Positions 8,399-16,501 of a DNA stretch of 64,000 bases are shown here, in pieces. Source of the DNA: an uncultured Gemmiger sp. (GTDB lineage Bacteria; Bacillota; Clostridia; Oscillospirales; Ruminococcaceae); NCBI RefSeq assembly GCF_934561205.1, contig NZ_CAKTFU010000008.1:30688-94687 (forward strand), in the 5' to 3' direction. Positions within the stretch are counted from its first letter, which is position 1. Each line of letters starts with the position of its first letter. The position numbers and the translations under genes were made by a program. The notes below the pieces were generated by a model. It made no database searches. It had not been told where the DNA came from and saw only the letters and a program-made list of their open reading frames with translations.

Positions 8399-8812
8399 AT
8401 GACGATCGCACTGATTGCGCATGATTCCAAAAAAGAGCTTATGGCGGATTTTTGCCGCGCGTATAAGCATATCCTTTCCCAGCACACCCTGATTGCAACC
8501 GGCACGACCGGGCATCTGGTGGAGGAAAAGGCCGGGCTGCCCGTGCAGAAGTTTATGTCCGGCAGCCTGGGCGGCGACCAGCAGATCATGACCCGCATCG
8601 CCTGCAACGAGGTGGATATGCTGCTGTTTTTGCGCGACCCCATCAGTGCAAAGCCCAACGAGCCGTTTGAAATGCAGTTGCTGCGTGTCTGTGATGTGCA
8701 CAACGTGCCTGCTGCCACCAACATCGCCACCGCTGAAATGCTGGTGCTGGGTCTTGGCCGCGGCGACTTGGATTGGCGCACCATCATTCCCCCGCAGCAG
8801 CTGCAGGTATAA
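8399..8812 (+). CDS. mgsA: Methylglyoxal synthase
   Basis: 137 residues, full length. Family residues are all present: IALIAHDSKK with the active-site His-Asp near the N-terminus, ATGTTGHLVEE, SGSLGGDQQI, LLFLRDP and HNVPAATNIATAE. The enzyme turns dihydroxyacetone phosphate into methylglyoxal plus phosphate, a bypass of lower glycolysis that relieves phosphate limitation. It starts 39 bases after the MinD-like stop and ends in a strong terminator at 8866-8902. In Clostridia mgsA is often the last gene of the mre-min cluster, which explains its place here. Confidence 0.96.
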   Translation: MTIALIAHDSKKELMADFCRAYKHILSQHTLIATGTTGHLVEEKAGLPVQKFMSGSLGGDQQIMTRIACNEVDMLLFLRDPISAKPNEPFEMQLLRVCDVHNVPAATNIATAEMLVLGLGRGDLDWRTIIPPQQLQV

Positions 8813-8865
8813 GCAAAATTTTACGTCAGCGCTGCGCGTGCAGCGCACAGATTTCAGAGTTCAAA

Positions 8866-8902
8866 AACGGTGTGTCCGCCAGGCGGGCGCACCGTTTTTT
8901 TT
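8866..8902 (+). terminator. Terminator after mgsA
   Basis: Stem-loop 8866-8896 with arms beginning AACGGTG and ending CACCGTT, followed by eight T residues. Confidence 0.85.
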
Positions 8903-8916
8903 GCGCACAAAACTAA

Positions 8917-8947
8917 AAGGGCCTTTCCCTGTTCGGGAAAGGCCCTT
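8917..8947 (-). terminator. Terminator after the HU gene
   Basis: Perfect 13-bp inverted repeat AAGGGCCTTTCCC / GGGAAAGGCCCTT with a five-base loop. Read on the minus strand it is followed by TTTTAGTT. It could also act as a second stop for mgsA transcripts. Confidence 0.8.
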
Positions 8948-8966
8948 AACAACTTCGGTCTTGTGA

Positions 8967-9242
8967 TTACTTGGCAACTTTGTCCTTCAGGCGGCCGCTG
9001 GCTTTGAAGCCGGGGATGGCAGTCGGCTCCAGCTTGCTGGTGACCTTGGTCTTGGGGTTGGTGAAGTTCTTGGTCTGGCGCTCGCGCATCTCGAAGCGGC
9101 CAAAGCCGGCGATGGTGACCTTGTCGCCGCTCTTCAGCACATCACCGATGGTGCCGAAGATGCCGTCCATAACCTTTTCTACTTCATTGCAGGACAGGTT
9201 GGTTTCGTTTGCCACTTTAGTAATCAACTGAGATCTGGTCAT
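8967..9242 (-). CDS. HU-family DNA-binding protein
   Basis: 91 residues, the usual HU length. MTRSQLITKVANETNLSCNE starts the helical dimerisation region, GDKVTIAGFGRFEMRERQ is the core strand region, and the beta arms carry TKNFTNPKTKVTSKLEPTAI with the intercalating proline motif region, ending FKASGRLKDKVAK. HU compacts and bends DNA without strict sequence preference. The gene is monocistronic, with its own promoter (TTGATT-17-TATAAT at 9298-9326) and terminator. Confidence 0.96.
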   Translation of the reverse strand: MTRSQLITKVANETNLSCNEVEKVMDGIFGTIGDVLKSGDKVTIAGFGRFEMRERQTKNFTNPKTKVTSKLEPTAIPGFKASGRLKDKVAK

Positions 9243-9297
9243 AATATCATTAACTCCCTATCACTTAGGCATATTGCCCAGAATTGTTACGTTCCAT

Positions 9298-9326
9298 ATT
9301 ATAGAGAAAATTGTGCGCAGAATCAA
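9298..9326 (-). promoter_or_regulatory. Promoter of the HU gene
   Basis: Minus strand: -35 TTGATT at 9321-9326, 17-base spacer, -10 TATAAT at 9298-9303. Confidence 0.75.
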
Positions 9327-9450
9327 GCGTTTTTTACCAATTCCACACAAAATCGTCAAATGCCATAAAAAACATGGTAAATTTTGTTGAAAAATTCGTC
9401 ACTTGGTGGATTGAAATATTTCAAACCGATACATCGTGCTTTTTTGACGC

Positions 9451-9478
9451 AAAAGCCCGCGCCCTTGCGGGCGCGGGC
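9451..9478 (-). terminator. Terminator of the pyrimidine operon after carB
   Basis: GCCCGCGCCC / GGGCGCGGGC, a perfect 10-bp stem with a TTGC loop at 9455-9478, followed on the minus strand by TTTTGCGTC and a further T run. It lies 13 bases past the carB stop. Confidence 0.85.
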
Positions 9479-9490
9479 ACATGGCTGTGT

Positions 9491-12400
9491 TTATTTGCCG
9501 GCAGCGGCGTCGCGGTGCAGGGCTGCCACGTCCACCAGCTCCATTTCGCTGATGTCATGGTCGCCGCGCAAGGCGTCTACCAGCACGCGGGCGGTGTCCA
9601 TGGCCGTGATGGTCGGGATGGACAGCTCGGTCGCCTTGCGGCGGAACTTAACGGAATCACGGTGCGGGTCGCGGCCGTGCGGGCTGGTGGAAATAATGTA
9701 GTCCACCAGGCCGCTTTCCAGCAGGTCCAGCACGTTGGGGCGCGCCTCGCTCATCTGGCGCACGACGCTGCAGGGCACCATCTGGCCGTTGAGGAACTTG
9801 GCGGTGCCGGGGGTGCCGTAGATCTTGTAGCCGTAGTCGTGCAGCTTCCAGGCCAGCTCGGCAGCCTCGGGCTTGTCGCTGTCCTTGACCGAGATGATCA
9901 CGCAGGAGCCGGGGCCGGGGGTCTTGAACTGGTAACCGGCAGCCACAAGGCCCTTCATCATCGCCTCGTGGAAGTTGGGCGCAATGCCCAGTACCTCGCC
10001 GGTGGATTTCATCTCGGGTCCCAGCATGGTGTCCACGCCGTGCAGCTTCAGGAAGCTGTACACAGGCACCTTGATGGCAGTGTAGGGGCTTTGCCCGTTG
10101 CGCCACAGGCCGGTGCCGTAGCCCATATCCTTGAGCTTTTCGCCCAGGGTGCAGCGCACGGCCAGATCGACCATGGGTACGCCGGTAACCTTGGAGATGT
10201 AGGGCACGGTACGGGAGGAACGGGGGTTGACCTCAATGACATAGACGCGGTCGTTCTGCACCGCGTACTGCACGTTGACCAGACCCACGACCTTCAGCTC
10301 GCGGGCAAAACGTCCGGTGTAATCGACCAGCGTGTCGATGACCTTCTGGCTGAAGGTGTACGGCGGGTAAACGCAGATGGAGTCGCCGGAGTGTACGCCG
10401 GTGCGCTCGACCTGCTGCATGATGCCGGGCACCAGATAATCGGTGCCGTCGCAGATGGCGTCGACCTCGCACTCGGTGCCAAGGATGTACTTGTCCATCA
10501 GCACGGGGTGGCTCATGTCAACATGCTTGGTGATAACGCCCATGTACTCGGTGACGTCGGCAGAGTTGTACGCCACGATCATGTTCTGGCCGCCCAAAAC
10601 GTAGGACGGGCGCATCAGCACGGGGTAGCCGACCTCCTGCGCCGCCTGCAGGGCTTCCTCCAGCGTGTAGACGGTGCGGCCCTCGGGGCGGGGAATGCCG
10701 CAGCGCTCCAGCAGCTCGTCAAAGCGCTCGCGGTCCTCGGCCTCGTCGATGGCGTCGGCCGGGGTGCCCAGAATGGGCAGGCCGATGTCGTCCATATGCT
10801 TGGCCAGCTTGATGGCGGTCTGACCGCCGAACTGCACCAGGCAGCCGTCGGGCTTTTCGGTGGCGATGATCTGATCCACGCTCTCGGGGTTCAGCGGGTC
10901 AAAGTACAGGCGGTCGCCGGTGTCAAAGTCGGTGGAAACGGTTTCGGGGTTGTTGTTGACCAGCACCGCCTCGCAGCCGTGCTTTTTCAGCGTCCAGACC
11001 GCGTGAACAGAGCAGTAGTCAAACTCGATGCCCTGACCGATGCGGATAGGGCCGGAGCCGAATACCAGCACCTTTTTCTTGTTGGGGTCGCTGCGCTCGG
11101 CAATGAACTGCGCCGCCTCGTTGTCGGCATCGCAGGTGGAGTAGAAATACGGCGTCTTAGCGGCAAATTCTGCGGCGCAGGTATCGACCATTTTGAAGGC
11201 TGCACCGGGGTGGGCGGGCAGCGTTTCGGCGCCGGACAGGCGCCGGATGGTCTTGTCCAAAAAGCCCAGCTTTTTGGCGGCGAGGTACTTTTCCTCGGTC
11301 AGGGCGCCGTTTTGCAGCGCTATTTCCATATCGGCGAGGTGCTGCAGCTTGTCCAGGAACCACCAGTCGATCTTGGTGATGTCGTAGATGGTGTCGTGCG
11401 GCACGCCGCGCTTGAGGGCTTCGTACACGCAGAAGGCGCGCTCGGAGTCCTGCACATGCAGATGCTCGATGATCTCCTCGGTGGAAAGCTTTTCAAAGTC
11501 GGGCAGGGTCATCGTGTCCAGACCCAGCTCGGTGGAGGAAACAGCCTTCATCATGGCGTGTTCAAAGCTGTTGCCGATTGCCATGACCTCGCCGGTCGCC
11601 ATCATCTGGGTGCCCAGCGACTTGTCGGCGTAGACGAACTTGTCAAACGGCCATTTGGGGTATTTTACGACGACGTAGTCCAGCGCAGGCTCAAAGCAGG
11701 CGCAGGTTTCGCCGGTGACATCGTTGGTGATCTCGTCCAGCGTGTAGCCGAGGGCGATCTTTGTGGCAACCTTGGCGATGGGATAGCCCGTCGCCTTGGA
11801 CGCCAGCGCGGAGGAGCGCGACACACGGGGGTTGACCTCGATGACCGCGTACTCGAAGGAGTCGGGCTTTAAGGCAAACTGGCAGTTGCAGCCGCCCTCG
11901 ATGCCCAGCTCGGTGATGATATCCAGCGCGGCGGTGCGCAGCATCTGGTACTCTTTATCGGACAGGGTCTGGCTGGGCGCCACGACGATGGAGTCGCCGG
12001 TGTGGATGCCGACGGGGTCCAGGTTTTCCATATTGCAGACGGTGATGACGTTGCCCTTGGAGTCGCGCATGACCTCGTATTCAATTTCCTTCCAGCCGGA
12101 GATGCACTTTTCCACCAGAATCTGGTGGATGGGGGAAAGCCGCAGACCGTTGGTGGCGATCTCGTGCAGCTTGTCGCGGTCCTCGCAGATGCCGCCGCCG
12201 GTGCCGCCCATGGTAAAGGCGGGGCGCACGATGACGGGGTAACCGATGACCTCGGCAAAATTCAGCGCATCGTCCAGATCTTCCACGACCTTGGAGGGGA
12301 TGATAGGCTGGTGCAGCTTTTCCATCGTGTCCTTGAACAGCTGGCGATCCTCGGCACGGTCAATGGTGTCGGGCTTGCAGGCGAGCAGGCGCACGCCGCT

Positions 12401-12730
12401 GCGATCCAAAAAGCCGCTGCGGGCCAGTTCCATCGAGAGGTTCAAACCCGTCTGACCGCCGAGGTTGGGCAGGATGGCATCGGGCTTTTCTTTTTCGATG
12501 ATGCGCTCGACGACCTCGGCCGTCAGCGGCTCGATGTAGACATGGTCGGCAATATCGGGGTCGGTCATAATGGTAGCGGGGTTGGAGTTGACGAGAACCG
12601 TTTCCACACCCTCGGATTTCAATGCGCGGCAGGCCTGTGTGCCGGAGTAGTCAAACTCCGCCGCCTGGCCGATGATAATGGGGCCGGAACCGATCACCAG
12701 CACCTTTTTGATACGCGGGTCTTTAGGCAT
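9491..12730 (-). CDS. carB: Carbamoyl-phosphate synthase, large subunit
   Basis: 1079 residues, full length. The two homologous ATP-grasp halves are visible: the first opens KKVLVIGSGPIIIGQAAEFD and the second KKVLVFGSGPIRIGQGIEFD near residue 555, with a C-terminal MGS-like allosteric domain containing YKIYGTPGTAKFLN. It uses ammonia delivered from CarA plus bicarbonate and two ATP to make carbamoyl phosphate for pyrimidines and arginine. The start overlaps the carA stop by eight bases. It is the last gene of the operon. MGS-like domains in CarB usually bind UMP or ornithine, so feedback control is likely. Confidence 0.98.
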   Translation of the reverse strand: MPKDPRIKKVLVIGSGPIIIGQAAEFDYSGTQACRALKSEGVETVLVNSNPATIMTDPDIADHVYIEPLTAEVVERIIEKEKPDAILPNLGGQTGLNLSMELARSGFLDRSGVRLLACKPDTIDRAEDRQLFKDTMEKLHQPIIPSKVVEDLDDALNFAEVIGYPVIVRPAFTMGGTGGGICEDRDKLHEIATNGLRLSPIHQILVEKCISGWKEIEYEVMRDSKGNVITVCNMENLDPVGIHTGDSIVVAPSQTLSDKEYQMLRTAALDIITELGIEGGCNCQFALKPDSFEYAVIEVNPRVSRSSALASKATGYPIAKVATKIALGYTLDEITNDVTGETCACFEPALDYVVVKYPKWPFDKFVYADKSLGTQMMATGEVMAIGNSFEHAMMKAVSSTELGLDTMTLPDFEKLSTEEIIEHLHVQDSERAFCVYEALKRGVPHDTIYDITKIDWWFLDKLQHLADMEIALQNGALTEEKYLAAKKLGFLDKTIRRLSGAETLPAHPGAAFKMVDTCAAEFAAKTPYFYSTCDADNEAAQFIAERSDPNKKKVLVFGSGPIRIGQGIEFDYCSVHAVWTLKKHGCEAVLVNNNPETVSTDFDTGDRLYFDPLNPESVDQIIATEKPDGCLVQFGGQTAIKLAKHMDDIGLPILGTPADAIDEAEDRERFDELLERCGIPRPEGRTVYTLEEALQAAQEVGYPVLMRPSYVLGGQNMIVAYNSADVTEYMGVITKHVDMSHPVLMDKYILGTECEVDAICDGTDYLVPGIMQQVERTGVHSGDSICVYPPYTFSQKVIDTLVDYTGRFARELKVVGLVNVQYAVQNDRVYVIEVNPRSSRTVPYISKVTGVPMVDLAVRCTLGEKLKDMGYGTGLWRNGQSPYTAIKVPVYSFLKLHGVDTMLGPEMKSTGEVLGIAPNFHEAMMKGLVAAGYQFKTPGPGSCVIISVKDSDKPEAAELAWKLHDYGYKIYGTPGTAKFLNGQMVPCSVVRQMSEARPNVLDLLESGLVDYIISTSPHGRDPHRDSVKFRRKATELSIPTITAMDTARVLVDALRGDHDISEMELVDVAALHRDAAAGK

Positions 12731-13862
12731 CGTTGATCACTCCTTTTGCTGCGAGCATACGCTTGACGAACTCGTCAAACAGGAACTCGGTATCCTTGGG
12801 GCCGCCGTTAGCTTCGGGGTGGAACTGCACGGTAAAGCAGTTCCACTTGAAATAATCCATACCCTCGCAGGTGCCGTCGTTGGCGTTGAAATAACTCATC
12901 TTGCCGACGGTTTCGGGCAGGGTGTCCGCCATAACCGCGTAGCCGTGGTTCTGGCTGGTGATAAAGGTGCGCTGCTTGGCAGGGCTGGTGACGGGCTGAT
13001 TGGCGCCGCGATGCCCGTATTTGAGCTTGCAGGTCTTGGCGCCGGCAGCCAGCGCGGTGAGCTGATGGCCCAGGCAGATGCCGAAGGTGGGGATGCCGGT
13101 GTCCAGCATCTCTTTGATGTTGGCGATGATGCCGACGTTTTCCGCCGGGTCGCCGGGACCGTTGGAGAGCATCAGCCCATCGGGGTTGAGAGCTGCCAGC
13201 TCGGCGGCGGTGGCGGTGCCGGGCAAGACCGTGACACGGCAGCCGCGCTTTTGCAGGCAGCGCACGATGTTATTTTTGCAGCCGAGATCCAGCAGCGCGA
13301 CGTGCAGCGGGGTCTCGACCTCGCGCCCGTCGATGACGTTGGTGGTCGGCTCAAAAGTCTTAGGTGCAGTGCAGGTCACCGTTGCCACAGCCTCGGTGAC
13401 GGCATAGGCGGTGATGGCGGGCATCAGGGCTGCCTTTTTCTCCAGCTCGGCATCGGGGTCGAACTCGGTGGTGATGGCGCCGTTCATAACGCCGCTTTCG
13501 CGCAGGGTGCGGGTCAGGCTGCGGGTGTCAACGCCCTCAATGCCGATGATGCCGTTCTTTTTTAAGAAGGCATCCAGCGTTTCCTCGCTGCGGAAGTTGG
13601 AGGGGGTCTTGCACGCCTCGCGCACAATGTAGCCCTTGGCCCAGATCTTGCCGCTTTCGACGTCCTCGGAATTCATACCGTAGTTGCCGATCAGCGGGTA
13701 GGTCTGGGTGATGATTTGACCGTAATAGCTGGGGTCGGTCAGCGTTTCTTCAAAGCCGACCATACCGGTGGCAAACACGACCTCACCGATGGTGGTACCG
13801 GGGCAGCCGATGCTTTGCCCGCGGAACACCTGACCGTTTGCCAAAATCAGATATGACTGCAT
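12723..13862 (-). CDS. carA: Carbamoyl-phosphate synthase, small subunit (glutaminase)
   Basis: 379 residues. The N-terminal CarA domain (LILANGQVFRGQSIG) is followed by a class I glutamine amidotransferase with the nucleophile elbow PTFGICLGHQ and the catalytic His region FHPEANGGPKD near the C-terminus. It hydrolyses glutamine and channels ammonia to CarB. GTAGGAGATAACT precedes the ATG. About 285 bases of palindromic repeat DNA separate it from pyrE; I see no convincing promoter in that gap, so it is probably still read from the pyrC promoter. Confidence 0.97.
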   Translation of the reverse strand: MQSYLILANGQVFRGQSIGCPGTTIGEVVFATGMVGFEETLTDPSYYGQIITQTYPLIGNYGMNSEDVESGKIWAKGYIVREACKTPSNFRSEETLDAFLKKNGIIGIEGVDTRSLTRTLRESGVMNGAITTEFDPDAELEKKAALMPAITAYAVTEAVATVTCTAPKTFEPTTNVIDGREVETPLHVALLDLGCKNNIVRCLQKRGCRVTVLPGTATAAELAALNPDGLMLSNGPGDPAENVGIIANIKEMLDTGIPTFGICLGHQLTALAAGAKTCKLKYGHRGANQPVTSPAKQRTFITSQNHGYAVMADTLPETVGKMSYFNANDGTCEGMDYFKWNCFTVQFHPEANGGPKDTEFLFDEFVKRMLAAKGVINDA

Positions 13863-13875
13863 AGTTATCTCCTAC

Positions 13876-14145
13876 CTGTTGTGTTTAGAGTGAAGAGTTT
13901 AGAGTGCAGAGTGTCAATAAACCTAATGGGACGATTGCGAATTTCCGCCGGGTTTGTAGGGGCGAGCATTGCTCGCCCGCGCCCGTTTGCCTTGCAAGAA
14001 AACCGCCCCGGAAAACGCGATACCGCGCCAAATTGCCGGGCGACCGATGGTCGCCCCTACACATTCCGTATGCCAAGATCAAGTGTGCGCGTGCGCACAC
14101 ACCGCATCTTAACTCTTAACTCTTAACTCTTAACTCTCAACCTTG
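13876..14145. repeat. Composite palindromic repeat element between pyrE and carA
   Basis: This fills the gap inside the pyrimidine operon. It contains GTAGGGGCGAGCATTGCTCG (hairpin with CGAGCAATGCTCG symmetry), GGGCGACCGATGGTCGCCC, and the palindrome GTGTGCGCGTGCGCACAC at 14083-14100. On the pyrE side are about four tandem copies of CTTAACT (14108-14138); on the carA side the related GAGTTTAGAGTG occurs inverted. The GCGAGCATTGCTCGCCC block recurs near 27956-27971. No credible coding sequence is present. Confidence 0.75.
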
Positions 14146-14147
14146 TA

Positions 14148-14744
14148 TCACAGCGTCTGCTTGGCCGCTTCCTTCATCTTGCGGCTGCCCAGATGCACCA
14201 AAGGCAGCTTGCCCTCCTTGCAGATGGGGCACTCCTCGGGGGCGTAGTTGGGCAGGTCCAGCTTGAGGGCGCTTGCCACGATGGGGATCGGGGACGGTGC
14301 CTCGGCGCGGGTGCGGTCCACCACGCAGGCAATGCCCACGCAGATGCCGCCGTTTTCTTCGATAACACGCTTGGTTTCCAGGCTGGAAACGCCGGTGGTG
14401 ACAACGTCCTCGGCAATGACGCAGCGCTCGCCGGGGTGAATTTTGAAGCGCTTCAGGGTCATAACGTTATCCACGCGCTCGGTAAAGATGGCGCGCTTGC
14501 CCATCTGGCGGCCCAGCTCGTAGGCGTAGACGATGCCGCCCATGGCGGGGCCGACGACGACGTCAATGTTCAGCTCCTTCAGCTTTTCGGCAACGGGTGC
14601 CATGACCTCGGCGCACTTGTCGGGGTACTGCTGCAAAAACGCCATCTGGCAGTATGCGCCGGAGTGGCGGCCCGAGGAAAGCAGGAAATGCCCCTCCAAA
14701 AATGCTTCACATTCCTTCAATACTTCAATCGCTTCGCGTGCCAT
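14148..14744 (-). CDS. pyrE: Orotate phosphoribosyltransferase
   Basis: 198 residues from the ATG of MAREAIEVLKECEA, preceded by AGGAGGG; an upstream in-frame ATG lacks a site. The PRPP loop is CVIAEDVVTTGVSS, and LLSSGRHSGAYCQ marks the substrate loop. The C-terminal tail has a CPICKEGK pair of cysteines after ALKLDLPNYAPEE, an extension seen in some clostridial PyrE. It joins orotate and PRPP to give OMP. Fifth gene of the operon, 72 bases after pyrD. Confidence 0.95.
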   Translation of the reverse strand: MAREAIEVLKECEAFLEGHFLLSSGRHSGAYCQMAFLQQYPDKCAEVMAPVAEKLKELNIDVVVGPAMGGIVYAYELGRQMGKRAIFTERVDNVMTLKRFKIHPGERCVIAEDVVTTGVSSLETKRVIEENGGICVGIACVVDRTRAEAPSPIPIVASALKLDLPNYAPEECPICKEGKLPLVHLGSRKMKEAAKQTL

Positions 14745-14816
14745 AGTGTAGCCCTCCTGTATATTATTCATCTTATACTAGCATATTTTGCATATAAATG
14801 CAAGTGTTTTGTATTT

Positions 14817-15725
14817 TTAATCTCTGGCGCAGCCGCGGATCTCGTCCAGCGTCTTGACGCCGTGGGCGTCCATCCAGTCGCCGATCTCGGCGGTGATGCG
14901 GGTGCAGGCCTTGGGGTCAAGGAAGTTCGCGGTGCCCACCTGCACGCAGGCCGCGCCCGCCATAATAAATTCCAGCGCATCGCGCCCGGTCAAAATGCCG
15001 CCTAAGCCGACCACGGGGATATTGACCGCGCCGACTGCCTGCCAGACCATGCGCAGCGCAATGGGGCGCACCGCCGGGCCGGACAGCCCCGCAAAGACGT
15101 TGTTGAACACGGGGCGGCGCTTTTCCAGATCCACCGCGCAGGCCTGGAAGGTATTGCACAGGCTGATGCCGTCGGCACCCGCTGCCTCCACCGCCTTGCA
15201 CATCTCGGGGATGCTTTCCGCCTGCGGGCTGAGCTTGACGACCAGCGGCACCGTGCAGACCTTGCGCACGGCGCTGACGACCTCCTCGGCATCCTTGGCG
15301 CGGATGCCGAAGGCAAGGCCGCCCTGCTTGACGTTGGGGCAGCTGATGTTCAGCTCCAGAATATCCACACCGGCGGCGCAGAGTTTCTGCACACCTTCGA
15401 CATTTTCTTCAATGGTATGTCCGCCGAGGTTTGCCCACACGGTGGTGCCGCAGCGGCGCATGGCGGGCAGCTCGCAGTCGATAAAATGCTGCACACCGGG
15501 GTTTTGCAGGCCGATGGAGTTCATCAGCCCCGACGGGGTTTCGTACAGGCGCTCGCCCTCGTTGCCGGGCTGCCCGTGCAGGGTCAGCCCCTTGCCGGAA
15601 ATGCCGCCCAGCAGGCGCAGATCCTCAATATCGGCGTACTCGGGACCAAAGCCGAAGGTGCCGGACGCGGCCACCACAGGGCCGGCCAGACGCTTGCCCA
15701 AAAAGTCTACATGCAGGTCTGCCAT
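14817..15725 (-). CDS. pyrD: Dihydroorotate dehydrogenase, type 1B catalytic subunit
   Basis: 302 residues. FMN-barrel features: VVAASGTFGFGPEY at the N-terminus, LNISCPNVKQGG with the catalytic cysteine, and the phosphate-binding VVGLGGILTGRDALEF. Type 1B enzymes oxidise dihydroorotate to orotate and pass electrons through PyrK to NAD. The start codon overlaps the pyrK stop by one base (TGATG), so subunit synthesis is coupled. Confidence 0.96.
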   Translation of the reverse strand: MADLHVDFLGKRLAGPVVAASGTFGFGPEYADIEDLRLLGGISGKGLTLHGQPGNEGERLYETPSGLMNSIGLQNPGVQHFIDCELPAMRRCGTTVWANLGGHTIEENVEGVQKLCAAGVDILELNISCPNVKQGGLAFGIRAKDAEEVVSAVRKVCTVPLVVKLSPQAESIPEMCKAVEAAGADGISLCNTFQACAVDLEKRRPVFNNVFAGLSGPAVRPIALRMVWQAVGAVNIPVVGLGGILTGRDALEFIMAGAACVQVGTANFLDPKACTRITAEIGDWMDAHGVKTLDEIRGCARD

Positions 15726-16501
15726 CAGTCAAACACCTCCTGTGCGGGGAACACCGGGCCGTCCTTGCAGACGGTGACCGGGCCGATCTTGCTGTGGCAG
15801 GTGCAGCCCAGGCAGGCACCCAGACCACACGCCATCTTCTTTTCCAAGCTGGCAAGGCAGGGCGTGCCGGCGGCGGCGCACAGCTTGGCAACGCCGCGCA
15901 TCATGACCATGGGGCCGCAGGTCAGCACAATGTCATACGCGGCTGCGTCCAGCAGGTCGGTGACCAGGCCGTGATGCCCCTCGTTGCCGGAATCCGTCGC
16001 CACAGCGATGGTTTCGCAGTAGGGGGCAAAGGCGTCCAGCCCGTAGCTTGCATCGCGGAAGCCCACGAACAGCTGCGGCTTTACGCCGTTTTCGGCCAAT
16101 TCTGCGCACAGCTGCAGCAGCGGCGCGGTGCCGATGCCGCCGCCCACGACGGCGATTTTTTTGTTTTCTGCCGCCAGCGCCGCCGCGTCAAAGCCGTTGC
16201 CGCAGGGGCCTGTGACCGTCAGCGTGTTGCCGGGCTCAAGCGCTGCCAGCTTTTGGGTGCCTTCGCCCTTGATTTGGAACAAAAAGGTCAGCGTATCGCT
16301 GTTTTTATCGTAAGCGTGGACACTGATGGGGCGGGAAAGCACCGGTGTTTCGCCCGCGCCCCAGCACCGCAGCATATAAAACTGCCCGGCGTGGGGGCGG
16401 TGGGCGGCGTCCTGCCCGTTCAGCGCCACGTCAATGCGGCAGATGTCCGCCGCGAGGTTCTGTTTGGCGGCTACCTTAGCCGAGAAGCTTGCTGCACTCA
16501 C
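15725..16501 (-). CDS. pyrK: Dihydroorotate dehydrogenase electron-transfer subunit
   Basis: 258 residues from a GTG at 16501 with GGGAGGATATTCAG upstream; a longer reading would extend 17 codons into pyrF without a site. The FAD domain is at the N-terminus (SRPISVHAYD), the NAD domain has AVVGGGIGTAPLL, and the 2Fe-2S cluster cysteines are in ACGLGACLGCTCHS plus TVCKDGP. It accepts electrons from PyrD and reduces NAD. The gene overlaps the end of pyrF by 26 bases and pyrD by one. Confidence 0.95.
   Translation of the reverse strand: MSAASFSAKVAAKQNLAADICRIDVALNGQDAAHRPHAGQFYMLRCWGAGETPVLSRPISVHAYDKNSDTLTFLFQIKGEGTQKLAALEPGNTLTVTGPCGNGFDAAALAAENKKIAVVGGGIGTAPLLQLCAELAENGVKPQLFVGFRDASYGLDAFAPYCETIAVATDSGNEGHHGLVTDLLDAAAYDIVLTCGPMVMMRGVAKLCAAAGTPCLASLEKKMACGLGACLGCTCHSKIGPVTVCKDGPVFPAQEVFD

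Noticed and set aside
9311..11872. 853-codon plus-strand frame opposite carB
   Set aside because: Shadow of carB; no motifs and no ribosome site.
13885..14126. Small frames of about 70-80 codons between pyrE and carA
   Set aside because: They run through palindromes and tandem heptamers on both strands, as repeat DNA does, and lack ribosome sites.
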